Assembly (NCBI GenBank): GCA_027924585.1
Contig: BSBM01000036.1
Span: 6,813,001 to 6,877,000, forward strand
Length of the DNA stretch: 64,000 nucleotides
From: Larix kaempferi
Taxonomy: Eukaryota; Streptophyta; Pinopsida; Pinales; Pinaceae
Reading direction: 5' to 3'
Positions 34,282-46,010 of this stretch are shown in pieces (positions within the stretch are counted from its first letter, which is position 1; the number at the start of each line of letters is the position of its first letter). Position numbers and translations under genes: made by a program. Below the pieces are notes generated by a model. That model searched no databases and had not been told where the DNA came from. It saw only the letters and a program-made list of their open reading frames with translations.

Positions 34282-35480
34282 CCCGTGATGATGCTTGAGA
34301 TCATTTCTCGCTCTTACCGGGACCAATATCAACATTGTGTCCCGACACCTTGTCGCCCCAGTTTGCGTACCACTTCGGCTGCTCTCCGTTTTTGATATAT
34401 TTGATATCATCGGATTCATTTTTCCGAGCCCGTGATGATGCTTGAGATCATTTCTCGCTCTCACGCCCATATTTTTTGGGCATTTTTTCCATGCCCCCTT
34501 GTCGCCTCGGTTTGCGTGCCACATCCACCGTTCTCCGTGGTTGACCATCTTTATATCGTTGGATTCAGTGTCCTGCGCTTATGATGATGCTTGAGATCAT
34601 TTCTCGCTCTCACACCCATATTTTTCAAGCATTTTGTCAAAACACCACTCATCACCTCGGTTTGCGTGCCACATCGGCCGCTCTCCGTTTTCGACGTGCC
34701 TTATATAGCCGGATTCAGTTTTCCGCGCTCGTGATGATGCTTGAGATCATTTCTTGCTCTCACCTTTAGATTTTTTGGGCATTTTTTCCCATGCCCCCTT
34801 CGTCGCCTCGGTTTGCGTGCCACATCGGCCGCTCTCCATTTTCGACGTGCCTTATATAGCCGGATTCAGTTTTCCGCGCTCGTGATGATGCTTGAGATCA
34901 TTTCTCGCTCTCACCTTTAGATTTTTCGGGCATTTTTTCCCATGCCCCCTTCGTCGCCTCGGTTTGCGTGCCACATCGGCCGCTCTCCATTTTCGACGTG
35001 CCTTATATAGCCGGATTCAGTTTTCCGTGCTTGTGATGATGCTTGAGATCATTTCTCGCTCTCACCTTTAGATTTTTCGGGCATTTTTTCCCATGCCCCC
35101 TTCGTCGCCTCAGTTTGCGTGCCACGTCGGCCGTTCTCCGTTTTAGACGTGCCTTATATAGCCGGATCCAGTTTTCCACGCTCGTGATGATACTTGAGAT
35201 CATTTCTCGCTCTCACCTTTCGATTTTTCGGCCATTTCTTCCATGCTCCCTCATCACCTCGGTTTGCGTGCCACATCGGCCGTTCGCCGTGTCCGACAAT
35301 CTTTATGTCACCGGATCCAATTTTCCGCACTGATGACGATGCTTGAGACCTTTTCTTGCCCTCATCAATCCATTTTTGGTCGGTATAGTTTTATCCCTTT
35401 TTCGGGCCGAGCAACCTCTTTTACGAAAAAGGCACTTAGGGAGTTTCTGTTAAGCTCTTTTCTGACTCCTAAAAACAATG
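34282..35480 (+). repeat. E2 150-bp tandem repeat array
   Basis: About eight units start with GATGATGCTTGAGATCATTT-like sequence near 34284, 34434, 34579, 34733, 34884, 35034, 35186 and 35334. The period is 145-153 bp. Units contain TTTTTCGGGCATTTTTTCC, CCTCGGTTTGCGTGCCACATC and GCCGGATTCAGTTTTCC; the central ones (34730-35180) are the most alike. No gene is supported. Tat-type elements are known to carry such arrays in their 3' region. Confidence 0.9.
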
Positions 35481-37036
35481 AAAAGATTGCCGAGCAACCT
35501 TGCTTCCTTTCATGCTCGCTAAACGTATCCGAAAGGGCGTCTACCTGGTATAAGTTTACCCCTTTTCCGGACCTCGTAGACTAATTACGAAAAAGGTATA
35601 CTCTAGTCACATCGGCTAGAAGAGTTCTCCATCCGCATCATTTTATGCTTTTTCGGGCCTTGGAGACTAAACTTACGAAAAAGAAACACCAATAGAGTCC
35701 ACTTACCGCTTTCAGACTCTCTAAACAAGAAAGCAACCATGAGCATGAGCCGTCCTGGGCTCACAAAATCCACAGGACCGTACCATTTCAGAGCACACTT
35801 TTATCCCTTCTTGGAGCTCATTAAAACTACGAAGAAGGAATCAATGGTGCCTCTTGGCGCCACAACAGATCATGTCTACTCACATAGCAGCTTCCCCATT
35901 CTGGTCGCCTTTGTTTACAGTATTCTGCAGTATGTCACTCTAAAACTCCCTTGAAATCTACCATCAGCGTCACCCCCCCCCCCGGAGTCAGTACATACCC
36001 TTCAGTCCCTAAAAAAGCTATGATCCCTACACCTACAAGTCAGTTCCATCCGCTGCCAGGTCAACCATGCCATCATGCTCTGAACAAAAGAAGTTTGAGT
36101 CTACCCATTTTTGACCCATTAATTTCCCGTTCCCACAAGTATGGCAGTCCTACCATCAGTACTACAACACTTCAGTTTTACACCTCGTGCTCCTATCAAG
36201 GAAACATCATTGCCTTGTTAGTTACTGGTCTCCCTCTGTCGACGACAACCACATTTATTCCAGAGGATAGACCTAGAGGTCCCTGTGTCTTGGACTCGTC
36301 CCCATTTATGATGAGTACCTACGAATCATTTCGAGAAGAGTCCTCAGTGCCTCTCCAAATGGTTGTTTCTCACATGCTCGACTTCAAACACCTTGATCGC
36401 ATCGTTGAGACTCGCACAGGGCATTCGTCCGCTCAGTTATTAGTCGAAGACCCCGGATACCACCTGAATCCTCCACATTTGAAGTCTACCTATGGATACA
36501 ACCAGTTACATTTTTTCTATAGATATCCGGGTTGCGTATGGCGACAGTATTCAGATGTACCCCAGTTTTATATTCCCTCGAGTATACAGATACAAATACT
36601 TCCCAGAGATGGCTCACAGTCATTAAGTTCATACAAATGTTGAACACCTTCAGTTTCAGCAGTTCAACAGTTATTCCAGTGTATCAGTTATTGAGATCAG
36701 CCATGATCATGACTATATCCCACAATAATGTCCCATCTGGACCATTATGATGTACCAGTATATTTCTTTACGTATTAGATCCCCCTTCTTGGGACTAATT
36801 GTTTTGTATATGTCTTGATACGAGCATGGGAATGCCCGCCTCGTCCTTCATCAGAGATTATACCTCATTCATATTGAGGCCATGTAATATTTTTTGTTTT
36901 TGTAGCTTCCAAGGGCCATGGCTCCAGTCTTCAACCAGTCTCTTCTCTCCCCTAAACCCCAGAAAAAAGGACAAAAGAACTATGATGTCTATCGGCCATA
37001 CGATGAGCTCCTGCCCTCACACATCAGGGGGCAATC
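35481..37036 (+). other. E2 3' untranslated region
   Basis: Non-coding, with TTTTTCGGGCC...ACGAAAAAGG motifs (35397, 35560, 35647) also seen in the E1 3' region (46920-47040). A C tract is at 35974-35983. A frame of 230 codons at 35951-36643 has no recognisable domain and is not called. The PPT is a G tract at 37026-37031, just before the 3' LTR. Confidence 0.55.
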
Positions 37037-37758
37037 TGTTAACACCTAAAAAGTGCTCACTAGCTCATTTCCTTATTCACATGACCCATTTGTCCACTTT
37101 TCCACCATCTGAGCCTCTGAAACCAACAAAAGGTCACCAAAAGACCTTAGTACACCCCTTTTTCCATTAAAAAAGATTATTTTTCCAAGAAAATCATAAA
37201 AAACCCTCAAAAAGGGTCCAAATTCCCAAAAATATTAAAAAGGGAATTAAAATATTATTTTTATTCAAAAAAGGAAAAAGGAGGGAAAAGTACCTAAACC
37301 ATGTTGGTCAATACCATTTGGTTTCCACAAAACCACAAATGGTATTTCCCACCACCAAAACCTATAAAAAGGTGGTAGGGGCTCCTCATTTCACATCCAT
37401 CCATTATCTCATCCTTATGCTGCTGAAATCTCCCCTGAGCATTTTAGCCATTGCAAACCACATTGGAGAAGAGACCATTGGAGATTGGAGTTGCTTATCC
37501 TTGGAGCCATTCAACCTCACCATTAGAGGTATTGATTCCGCAAGCACTTGCTTGCCTCATTCTTTCAATACAAATTTATTATTCTTATATGTTCTTGTTC
37601 TTGATTTTAAATTATCTTTGTTATTTGCTTAATATCTTTGCTTAGATCCATGATTAGTCTTGTTTAATTAGTTTATTGTTATTTATTTCCATTGAAACTG
37701 CTGCTACTAGTTAGCAGGTGCCCATAGCACTAAGCGTGGTTGCAAAACCGGGCCAACA
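37037..37758 (+). repeat. E2 3' LTR
   Basis: It begins TGTTAACACC and ends CCAACA, 722 bp. It differs from 26570-27290 at about eight positions plus one gap, and is followed by duplication AGAAC. Confidence 0.93.
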
Positions 37759-37763
37759 AGAAC

Positions 37764-39990
37764 ATAGACGGTGGAATCCCCAACAGAACTTTCGTTGGAC
37801 CTCCCCAACCCGCTAAACCATCCGCCATGGGATTATCTCATGTTGGGTGGCCATCCAATGTAACCTTACCCTCATGGAGTCAAGCGTATCCAGGTTCTAT
37901 TAACCCTGCGTCGGGCTGATCTAATCCCGGGAACGCACTATATGGGATATCATATCCAGAGAATCCATACACTCTATGGGGGAAATAGCCTGTATTGCAC
38001 AACAAACCCCAACCAACTATCCCTCAAGTACCACCACCCCCGATCGATCCTCCCCCACCTCCTGTTGGAGGCGTCGGGCCCCCAGCTATCCTTGGTGGAG
38101 GCCCACCTCATTTTTCCAACAATATCCCTAACCCTTCTGGCGGTGGCGGGAATGATCCACCACCCCCTCCAGGTGGAGGCGGTAGGGGACCACCCTATTA
38201 TGGTGGAGGAGGACATTTCCCTTCGGGTGGTGGAGGTGGTCCACCACCCCCTCCAGGCGGAGGAGGTGGAGGACCTAATTACTATGGTGGTAGTGGTGGT
38301 GGTGGAGACCCTCATCCTTTCGGTGGTGGAGGTGGTGGGGGCCCTCATCCTTCTGGCAGTGGAGGTGGTCCACCATCCCCTCCAGGCGGAGGCAGTGGTG
38401 GGTCGCCTTATTACGATTATGGATCCCCACCTCCTACCAGTGGTGGTGGAAGACTTCCACCCCCTCCTAGTGGTGGAGGTGGACCCCCACCTTATTGGAA
38501 TGGACCACCTTATGGTGGAGGACCCCCTTCCAGTCCGGGTGGCACACCTTCCTATGGCCAGTTTCCTCTTGGTACACCTGACGGTCATACTGGTCCTTAC
38601 ATGCCTTATCTGTATTATCAATACGCGCAGCCTAACCCACAACTGCCCTTCCTGACTACTTTGGACCTTCCTGACCTATCCCGTTTAACCAACAATCCTA
38701 TTTACCATGGATCTAATTGGCTGCCAATTCCGATGAAACTTCCGTTTGATATCCCCAAATTTGACAGCAAGCCAGGTGAAGACCCTAAAAACCATGTGAT
38801 GACATACCACCTATGGTGTTCATCTAATTCCTTAATGGACGATTCAATTCGCCTTAGATTGTTTCAAAGTACTCTCAACGGTTCGGCTGCCAAGTGGTAC
38901 ATTGAGTTACCACCCCATTCTTTTCCTGATTTTGGTTCTCTTGCCATGAACTTTTTGACACATTTCCAGCTGCCCATACGGTATGAAACTAGTACCGAGC
39001 TTTTAACCTTGCTTCGTCAAAATACCGCCACTCATATTTCTGATCATGTCCATGAGTGGCGAAGGAGACGACGTCTCATTAAAGCTCCTATTCCATATCA
39101 GCTCCTAGGAGACTGGTTTACAAAATCTCTCATCCCTACCATAGCAAGAGATGTTTCCATGCGAGGTGTTGTCATCGAAGAACAAGCCATCGCAAGTGCC
39201 CATGTACTAGACCTAGTCTACACTCAATCTGGCACTTTGTTTGATATTCTACTTGACGCACCCCATGACGTTAATGACCCTATGAAACCTCATAAGGGAC
39301 TATAAACTAATGGAATCATTGGATCCCTGAACACCCAACCTACTTCTAGCACTTTTGTATCATCCAACCTTCATGGTTCCTCCCCATTACCAACTGAGGC
39401 TGGCCATAGCACCACCAAATCCACCACTCCTGCTCTAACTGGAGAGGTGAATTATGTCCAATCAACTTCATCTCAGAAGTATAGCGACAAAAAGAAGGAC
39501 AAGGGGAAACCCAAAAACTCTTCCACCGAGCAGGAACAAAAGAGCACTCCTGACGATACCAAGAAGAAATGGAAGCTAAAGTATCCTTGTTTACTGTGTG
39601 GATATGACCACTTCTCCAAAGAATGACCCCATATAGATGTAGTACAAAATATTCTTAGGAGTAAACCAACTCCCGCAGTCCTCAATGATCCGTTTCCTAC
39701 TCAGAACCAGCAAATGATTGCTCAAACCCCCCCAGCCCAGGGGGAACCATCCAATACCACGCGTGTTCTCATGGTGCGTAATGAGATGATCAATTTGAAC
39801 ACTCCCTCGTGATCTTAGGAATCGGTCCCTTCCAAGGAACCCACGAGAAGTAATGTTGAAAAAGCTTCTGACTCCTTAACTGATGTCACTGTACCATCAA
39901 CTTATCTCACCATTGAGAAGCCATCCTTAGACTCGATATTGCGACCGCCCAAGAGTATGATTTGAAAAGTTTTTTTCAATCCTAACGCTC
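37764..39990 (+). pseudogene. E1 Gag, second part
   Basis: This continues the E1 Gag frame after E2. In-frame TGA (about 37917) and TAG (about 37986) precede a low-complexity stretch of alternating Gly and Pro runs (38020-38560). The retrotransposon Gag domain follows at about 38750-39200 (DIPKFDSKPGEDPKNHVM, GSAAKWYIELPPHS, HVHEWRRRRRLI). TAA 39303-39305 and TGA 39624-39626 interrupt it; the latter replaces the last Cys of its only knuckle (CLLCGYDHFSKE*). Further stops occur near 39810 and 39960. The matching domain in E2 is a close relative. Confidence 0.82.
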
Positions 39991-40625
39991 GGGAGGCACA
40001 AAATTACAATATCGTAGAAGACTTGGCACAAGCTCCTTGCGCCATGTCTACCCTGGAATTTTTGTAGAGTTGTCCTAATCAACGCAAAACTCTCCTTGCA
40101 GCCATCGGTGCAGTCGACCCAGATTCCTTGAATACCATCATGTTCCGACTTGACCACTTCAAGCCGAGGCTCTCCCACCAGCTCGCATTCCAAGTCTCTG
40201 CGAACATTGTTGAGAAGATTGTCTATCGTACCCTTTTAGACGAAGGCACCTCCACTTCTGTCATGTCAATTTCCTATTGGAGAGCCATTGGCTCCCCCGA
40301 ATTGAATCATTTTCCTATCACCTTGAAAGCATTCGATGGGCGTGGCTTTCAACCTCATGGGCTCTTACAAGCTCTTACAGTTGATTTGGGCGGAAAGACC
40401 ATAACCGTTAACGTGGAAGTGGTCTTGGCCCCAATAGATTATAATCTCTTTCTTGGTCACAATTGGTTTTACACCATGCAGGCGGCAGCCTCTTCAGTCT
40501 TCTGCATAGTACAATTCCCCCACCAAGGACGAAATGTTACTATTGACCAATTAGCTTTTTGCGCACCAGACGCTACTACTCATCCTGGTGACCATGTTCC
40601 TTCCTTTGGAAAAATGTCAAAATAG
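39991..40625 (+). pseudogene. E1 aspartic protease with DEG motif
   Basis: It is in the same frame as Gag (NYNIVEDLAQAPCAMSTLEF then a TAG, as in E2 NYNIVDDLAQSPAAMSALEV). The catalytic loop reads LLDEGTSTSVMS, with DEG at 40239-40247, and DYNLFLGHNWFYTM is the C-terminal flap-side motif. The protease would cut the polyprotein. The frame ends at TAG 40623-40625. Confidence 0.8.
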
Positions 40626-41277
40626 TATGAGAGTATAGGGGTTGCCTTTTGAAAGATTCATCTATCATGGGCATTTTTCTAGCGACGGACCCCCCTAATC
40701 ATGTCACTACGGTGCACATGATCTCCACAGAGATTTCATCTCCCTCTATCGATACTTGGCTTGTACCGGATGAAGCCACAACATACCTACTTGGAGATAT
40801 AATGCCTCTTTCACCCGCTGATTGTATTTACAAGGCTATCCAATCAGCACCGGAGGACCATTTAACCGTGGCCTCTCCATCCCGTTCTCTACGATGGATG
40901 TCATCTCTACCTGATCTCTTACTTCAGACTTTTCATTCAAACGAGTCCATCATGGATGTTATGTTTACGACGGTTCATGGGATGATCTCCACCATAGGTC
41001 ATCTTTTCTTCCTCCTTTGGAGTACATAGAGGACAACATCCACACCCTCTTTTCACCAGACATCTACCCATTCCCTCATTCCCCCATCCTTACATGTCTT
41101 ACGGACACAGAGGGAAACTTGGCCAACATTGAGCCAACCACCCTAGTAGACATCTCGGTGAAACCTGGTATAGTGGAACACATTTGCATAGGCCAGAAGT
41201 GTTCCCTTGAATAAATAGCTACTGGCACGGCCTTATTCAAGCAATTTTGAGATGTATTTGCTTGGTCCTATGAGGAG
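40626..41277 (+). other. E1 protease-RT linker
   Basis: Two short frames (40649-41029 and 41017-41214) cover this stretch without a known domain. ALFKQF*DVFAWSYEEM (about 41230-41280) is the beginning of the RT linker. In Ogre-type elements an intron lies in this area; whether one is present here is untested. Confidence 0.5.
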
Positions 41278-43914
41278 ATGCTTGGGATAGACCCCGCGAT
41301 TGTTTCTCATGAAATAAAAATCTATCCCGATGTCAAACCTGTATGCCAAAAGTTGCGATCGGTACACCCCCGGAAGACGGCAGCAATCAAGGCAGAGATT
41401 GAAAAGCTCTTAAAGGCTGGCTTTATTTATCCTGTCCCATTGACGAATTGGGTCTCAAACATCGTCAATATGAACAAAAAGCAGGGTACCATTCACGTCT
41501 GTGTTGATTATTGAGACCTTAACCGGGCTTGTCCAAAACACAACTACCTGACCCCATTCATCGACCAGATTATCGACAATTGTATTGGAAGCGTTATCTT
41601 CTCATTTATGGATGGCTTTTCTGGTTACAACCAGATTGAGATCAACCCTGCCGACCAACATAAGACGGCTTTCATCTGCCCGTGGGGAACGTTTGCATAC
41701 CGTAAACTCCTGTTTGGCCTTAAAAATGCTGGTGCCATGTTTCAACGGGCTATGTCGTATGCCTTCCATGACATTAAGGACTTTGTGGAACCTTACCTGG
41801 ATGATCTCCCTGCCCACTCAAAGCAGCGTGAGTTCCATATTGATCATCTGACGCCCATTTTCCTCAGATGTAGATGGTACAATATCCGTCTGAATCCCCA
41901 TAAGTGTATCTTTTGCGTTGAGTCCGGACGCCTCTTAGGATTTATCGTTTCGAAGGATGGGATCCACATTGATCCCTTAAAGGTGGAGGCCATCATCAAC
42001 CTTCCACCCCCGACTGATGTGACGGAACTTCAAAGTCTCCAAGGGAAGGCGACTTATTTAAGACGTTTTGTTTGCAAATTCGCAAAGAAGACTCAGGAGT
42101 ATATGAGACTACTCAAGAAGGATGTCCCATTCATTTGGGACGACCAAGCTCAAAAATCCTTCGACGGTATCAGACATGCCATCACGCATGCCCCCGTGCT
42201 CCAACTGCCCAATTATTATCGATATTATATCTTATAGCTCACTGCTTCTGCTACCACTATCGCCATGGTTTTGGTACATGAGGATCAAAATGCCCAGGAA
42301 TATGTAATATACTATGCAAGTAAGGGTCTTCCTGACACTGAAACTAGATATTCACATGTTGAAAAACTCGCCTTCGTGGCGGTCATCACCGTCCAAAAAT
42401 TTTGGCACTATATCTTGCTCTGTACCACCACCACCATCGCAGACTCGAACCCCATGTACCATGTCCTAACCCAACAGGTGCTTGGGGGAAAGTATTCACG
42501 CTGGATTGTGATACTGCAAGAATTTGATCTTCTCTTCGAGAAAGCCAAGTCAAAAAATTCTTTGGTGTTTGCCGAGCTGATCTGTGACTTTCCTCGTCAT
42601 GATGCAGAAATTGAGCACAATGACTCTTTTCCGGATGAATCATTGTTTCTCATCAGTATGAATGACCCATGGTATGGAGATATCTCATTATATCTTCAAA
42701 CCCAATGCTTCAACCTTCAACTGTCTCGCTACGACCGTCATAAGATACGTAACCATGCAAAGTATTATTTAATCATCAATGATACTTTGTATCGTCATGG
42801 CATTGATTCAATTCTTCAACGTTGTCTAACTCATGATGAAGCTGAATGCGTTCTGAATGACTGTCACGCTAAGGCATGTGGCGGTCACCTCTCTGGGATG
42901 GCTACAGCCCAGAAGATTTTGCGCGCAGGATATTATTGGCCTACTATCTTTAAATATTGTATTGAGGCCGTAAAAAAATGTCCTCCTTGCCAACACTTCC
43001 ATACGAAGAAGCGCACCCATCCTGGCCCATTACACCCGGTTATTGTCGTGGGCCCCTTCGCAAAATGGGTCATTAAATTTATGCATTGTAATCCTACCTC
43101 GGCCAGGGGGCATAGTTAGATCATTGTAGCTGCGGATTACTTTACAAAGTGGGCCGAGGCTCTGCCTACATACCAGAATGATGGAAAAACCGCTGCAGTC
43201 TTCATGTTCAATCATCTAACAGCGCGGTTCGAAGTTCCTCAAGAAATTGTTACCGATCATGGTTCTCATTTTCAGAACCATATGGTTGATGAATTGAGCG
43301 ATAGGTTGGGTTTTCACCATGAAAATTCAACAACCTACTACCCACAGTCCAATGGACAGGTCAAGGCCATTAACAAAGTATTGAAAACTATGGTCCAAAG
43401 GATGGTAGGTACGTAGAAATCCAATTGGCATAACATGCTCTTTTCAGCGTTATCGGCCTACAGAACCTCAATCAAAACCACCACAGGTTTCACTCCTTTC
43501 CAACTAGTCTATGGATTGGAGGCAGTCCTACCTATAGAGTGTGAAATTCAGTCTCTACAACTCGCTGTCGAACTTCTTCCTAATACTACCGTCGAGGAAG
43601 AACGTCTCTTGCACTTAGCAAAACTTGATGAGTCCCGTCGAGATGTCACTCTTGCTAATGAAGCACACAAGAAACGCATCAAATATCAATACGAAAAGTC
43701 AGTTGAACCTCGCATCTTTAACGAGGGTGACTTGGCCCTCACTTATGACCAGAAGCACGACAAACTAGGAGCAGGAAAGTTCGAATCCATGTGGCATGGA
43801 CCTTACATTGTCAAACGTGTTTTGGAAAAGGGATCTTACGAGCTTGAAGACTATGACGAAATCTCTTTGGGTGAACCCTGCAATGGGATTTACCTGAAGA
43901 GATACTATGCCTAA
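41278..43914 (+). pseudogene. pol: E1 reverse transcriptase, RNase H and integrase
   Basis: One frame, broken by TGA 41512, TAG 42235, TAG 43117 and TAG 43414. RT has FSGYNQIEINPADQHKTAF and catalytic YLDD (41794-41805). RNase H follows (ASATTIAMVLV, ETRYSHVEKLAFVAV) but its first Asp region is not standard. Integrase has the zinc-binding pairs (CHAKACGGHLSG, CPPCQHF), catalytic Asp in AADYFTKWAEA and TDHGSHF, but the expected Glu is Lys (NGQVKAINK, codon 43363-43365). The C-terminal domain (GPYIVKRVLEKGSYEL) ends at TAA 43912-43914. There is no chromodomain. It is inactive by stops and by the catalytic change. Confidence 0.9.
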
Positions 43915-43955
43915 ACTCATCACGCTTAGACTTTCTTGTATATACTATACATGGC

Positions 43956-44495
43956 ATGTTTTTTGTGTTTTTGTGTGTTGTGACGCATTTTTTAGTGTCT
44001 TTAGATCTTGTTTCTGCTCCTTATACCATGTTTTGTCTAGGTGTACAGATGGAAATGTGCTATGGATTCACGGATGGTGCCAGCCAGCATACCCATGACC
44101 TTGCTTCGGTAGCCTGGGAAATATATTCCCCAACAGGTGAGCTCATTAGCTCAGGAGGAAGTTGCCTAGGGTTTGAGACCAACAACGCCGCAAAATATCA
44201 GGCAGTGATTGGAACCCTAGCTAATGCCATTTCCTTGGGTATGAACCACATTGTCATCCACATGGATTCTCAATTAGTGGTTTCCCATCTTAACCGGGTA
44301 AACGCCATCCGTGATCCCACCTTACCCCATCTCTTCAGACGAGTACGTATCTTGGAAAGGTCATTTGAATCCGTTCAATACCTACACATTCCAAGAGAGT
44401 TAAACACAATTGCTTACTCGATGGCCAACTTCATTTTGGATTGGTACATCACACACATAATATTCATAATATGTAAAAGCATTGACGACATGTAA
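43956..44495 (+). pseudogene. E1 second RNase H, archaeal type
   Basis: A 179-codon frame 40 bp after pol. From about 44048 it has the archaeal/plant-type RNase H1 pattern: YGFTDGAS with catalytic Asp at 44073-44075, SSGGSCLGFETNNAAKY, VIHMDSQLVV with Asp at 44265-44267, then YLHIPRELNTIAYSMAN. The usual catalytic Glu in the NNxAEY motif is Lys here (44193-44195). Such an extra domain in addition to the normal RNase H is known in Tat-lineage elements. The N-terminal 30 codons are hydrophobic and may be untranslated. The frame is intact, but the enzyme is probably dead. Confidence 0.8.
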
Positions 44496-44817
44496 ATAAT
44501 GCACTGTATAAAAGCAAACATGTAAACAAGATCACATCACTCATCATTTTAAAACACATAATGTATAAATTGCCAGGAATGTCTGTATATATATATCATT
44601 CAAAAGTAGTGCTGGTACAAAATATGAAGCACGATGTCTTTTAGTGAGTCTCTACAAAATATGAATCCTCATAGCTTTCATTAGTACAAAACCTGAGGCC
44701 TCTAAGCTCTCAGTACAAGTATAATAGTGTCATTAGGCCTGATGCCTGACTCGTACACCACCCCTAGCATGGAAATCCTGCTATCGTTGAGTAACGAAGC
44801 AATCCACGGTCCTCGCT
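44496..44817. other. Convergent spacer
   Basis: An AT-rich spacer of about 320 bp between the second RNase H and the end of the antisense gene, which converge here. It has a TATATATATATC run near 44588. Both transcripts would end in or near it. Confidence 0.4.
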
Positions 44818-44819
44818 AC

Positions 44820-46010
44820 CTAGCGGAGTAGGGCATTGAAGCGTACAGACACTCCAACCCCAAACCTCTTCATAGGTCTCAGTAGGTCATCTATCGCTAG
44901 CTCACGAACCTCTACTATCAGTTGGGACAAGTTCCCGTATACCTCCTCCATCGCCTTGATGGCAACATGAGCACCTAGGGGCACAACTACTTCCCCACCT
45001 CTATCTCTCCTCACCAGAAGGAAAAGTCCTACCAGCCATATCGGCCCCACATCTGCACACACATGTTACATACTTGTTAGTAATGCATCAAAAAAATGAT
45101 AAATATGCAAAAATAAAAGTACAAGGGTTTTTGTTCTCACCTATGTCAACCCATGCTGCACCCTCGGGCAGCACCAAGTGAGGATCCTCTCTGAAATCCA
45201 TACCGTTGTATGGGAAGTCCTCAACCATGAGTAACTGGCCTTCCATCCAGCTAAAGAACTCAGGACCAAAGCTAATGATAGGCCCTCCACTATGACGGGT
45301 CATCACCTCAACCCATATGAGCATGTGGGGTTCTCTAAGTTCCCTGTCATCTAGTGGTACCTATAGATGCAAGAGAGGGATCCGCTCCAAGAAGAATGAT
45401 ACCATGATCGATCCATAACCAAACTTCTTGAGCTCTCCCCACCGACACTTGGTCAGCTGAGCTCGGATGTTTGCAAGGAGACCCTCACACCAATTGAAAA
45501 CCCTGGGGGACATGTTGTCCTCCGCATAAAGCATCTGAGCCCGAGTGGCCATGTGTGGGGCTTGGCTTCCCGCCACTCTATTAATAGTAAACAATATGGT
45601 ACATAGTGGGTGGCTCACCACATCCCTAATAGGAATCTTCCCACTGGAATATCAAGCAAGAGCAGTACAATACTGTGACACCATGTCATCAACTGTGCGA
45701 CCACTACCCTGTGTTCTAGTAAGAGATACAGGGTCCCCTCTCTGGGACAAACCAGTAAGAAAATAGATGTTCTCAACATCTATTGTGAGGATGTGCTCAC
45801 CAATCAAAAAATTATCTTGGGCTGCATCCCAACTCTGGAACATGTGTGATAGCAACGGGATTTGGGATCTCATCCCCTGAATCTCAAAGAACTTTAGCAA
45901 ACTGCAGTTCCTCAAGGCATCCATGCATTGTGGATCATTTGCAGCTTGTACATTTTCTACTTTGTGTTCTCTTTCTCGCCACTCTAAAACCATGTTGGTT
46001 TGCTAGAAAC
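44820..46010 (-). pseudogene. Antisense gene in the E1 3' region, two coding exons
   Basis: On the minus strand an exon from 46010 carries ATG 45993 (context AACCAACATGG) and runs to 45141. A GTGAG...GTGCAG intron (45140-45053, 88 bp) joins it in phase to 45052-44820, where it ends at TAG. The join makes codon G/AT and keeps the frame, giving about 361 residues. Two stops break it: TGA 45652-45654 and TAG 45361-45363. Visible motifs: IDVENIYFLTGLSQRGDPV, IRDVVSHPLCTILFTINRVAG, FNWCEGLLANIRAQLTKC, FGYGSIMVSFFLERIPLL. I do not recognise a function; IYFLTGL...GDPV is weakly like plant mobile-domain proteins. Layout matches the antisense genes known in Grande and Retand elements. Confidence 0.75.

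Larger units (their letters stand above)
26570..37758 (+). mobile_element. E2: Tat-like Ty3/gypsy element with no polymerase
   Basis: This 11.2 kb element has LTRs of 721 and 722 bp and a perfect duplication AGAAC (26565-26569, 37759-37763). It is inserted in the gag of E1, to which it is related (Gag domain and DEG protease). It encodes Gag, protease, extra zinc knuckles and only the first part of RT; RT core, RNase H and integrase are missing. The LTRs differ by about 8 substitutions by eye, so it moved recently, and must have used enzymes from another element. Confidence 0.93.

Noticed and set aside
34177-35333. Several short frames on both strands in the 150-bp array
   Set aside because: They recur with the repeat period and have no domain.
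35951-36643. A 230-codon plus-strand frame in the E2 3' region
   Set aside because: No domain, unusual composition and no counterpart in E1. It could be a remnant but I cannot support a gene.
37974-38642. Minus-strand and alternative plus-strand frames across the Gly/Pro block
   Set aside because: They are shadows of the low-complexity Gag sequence; only the frame continuous with the Gag domain is supported.
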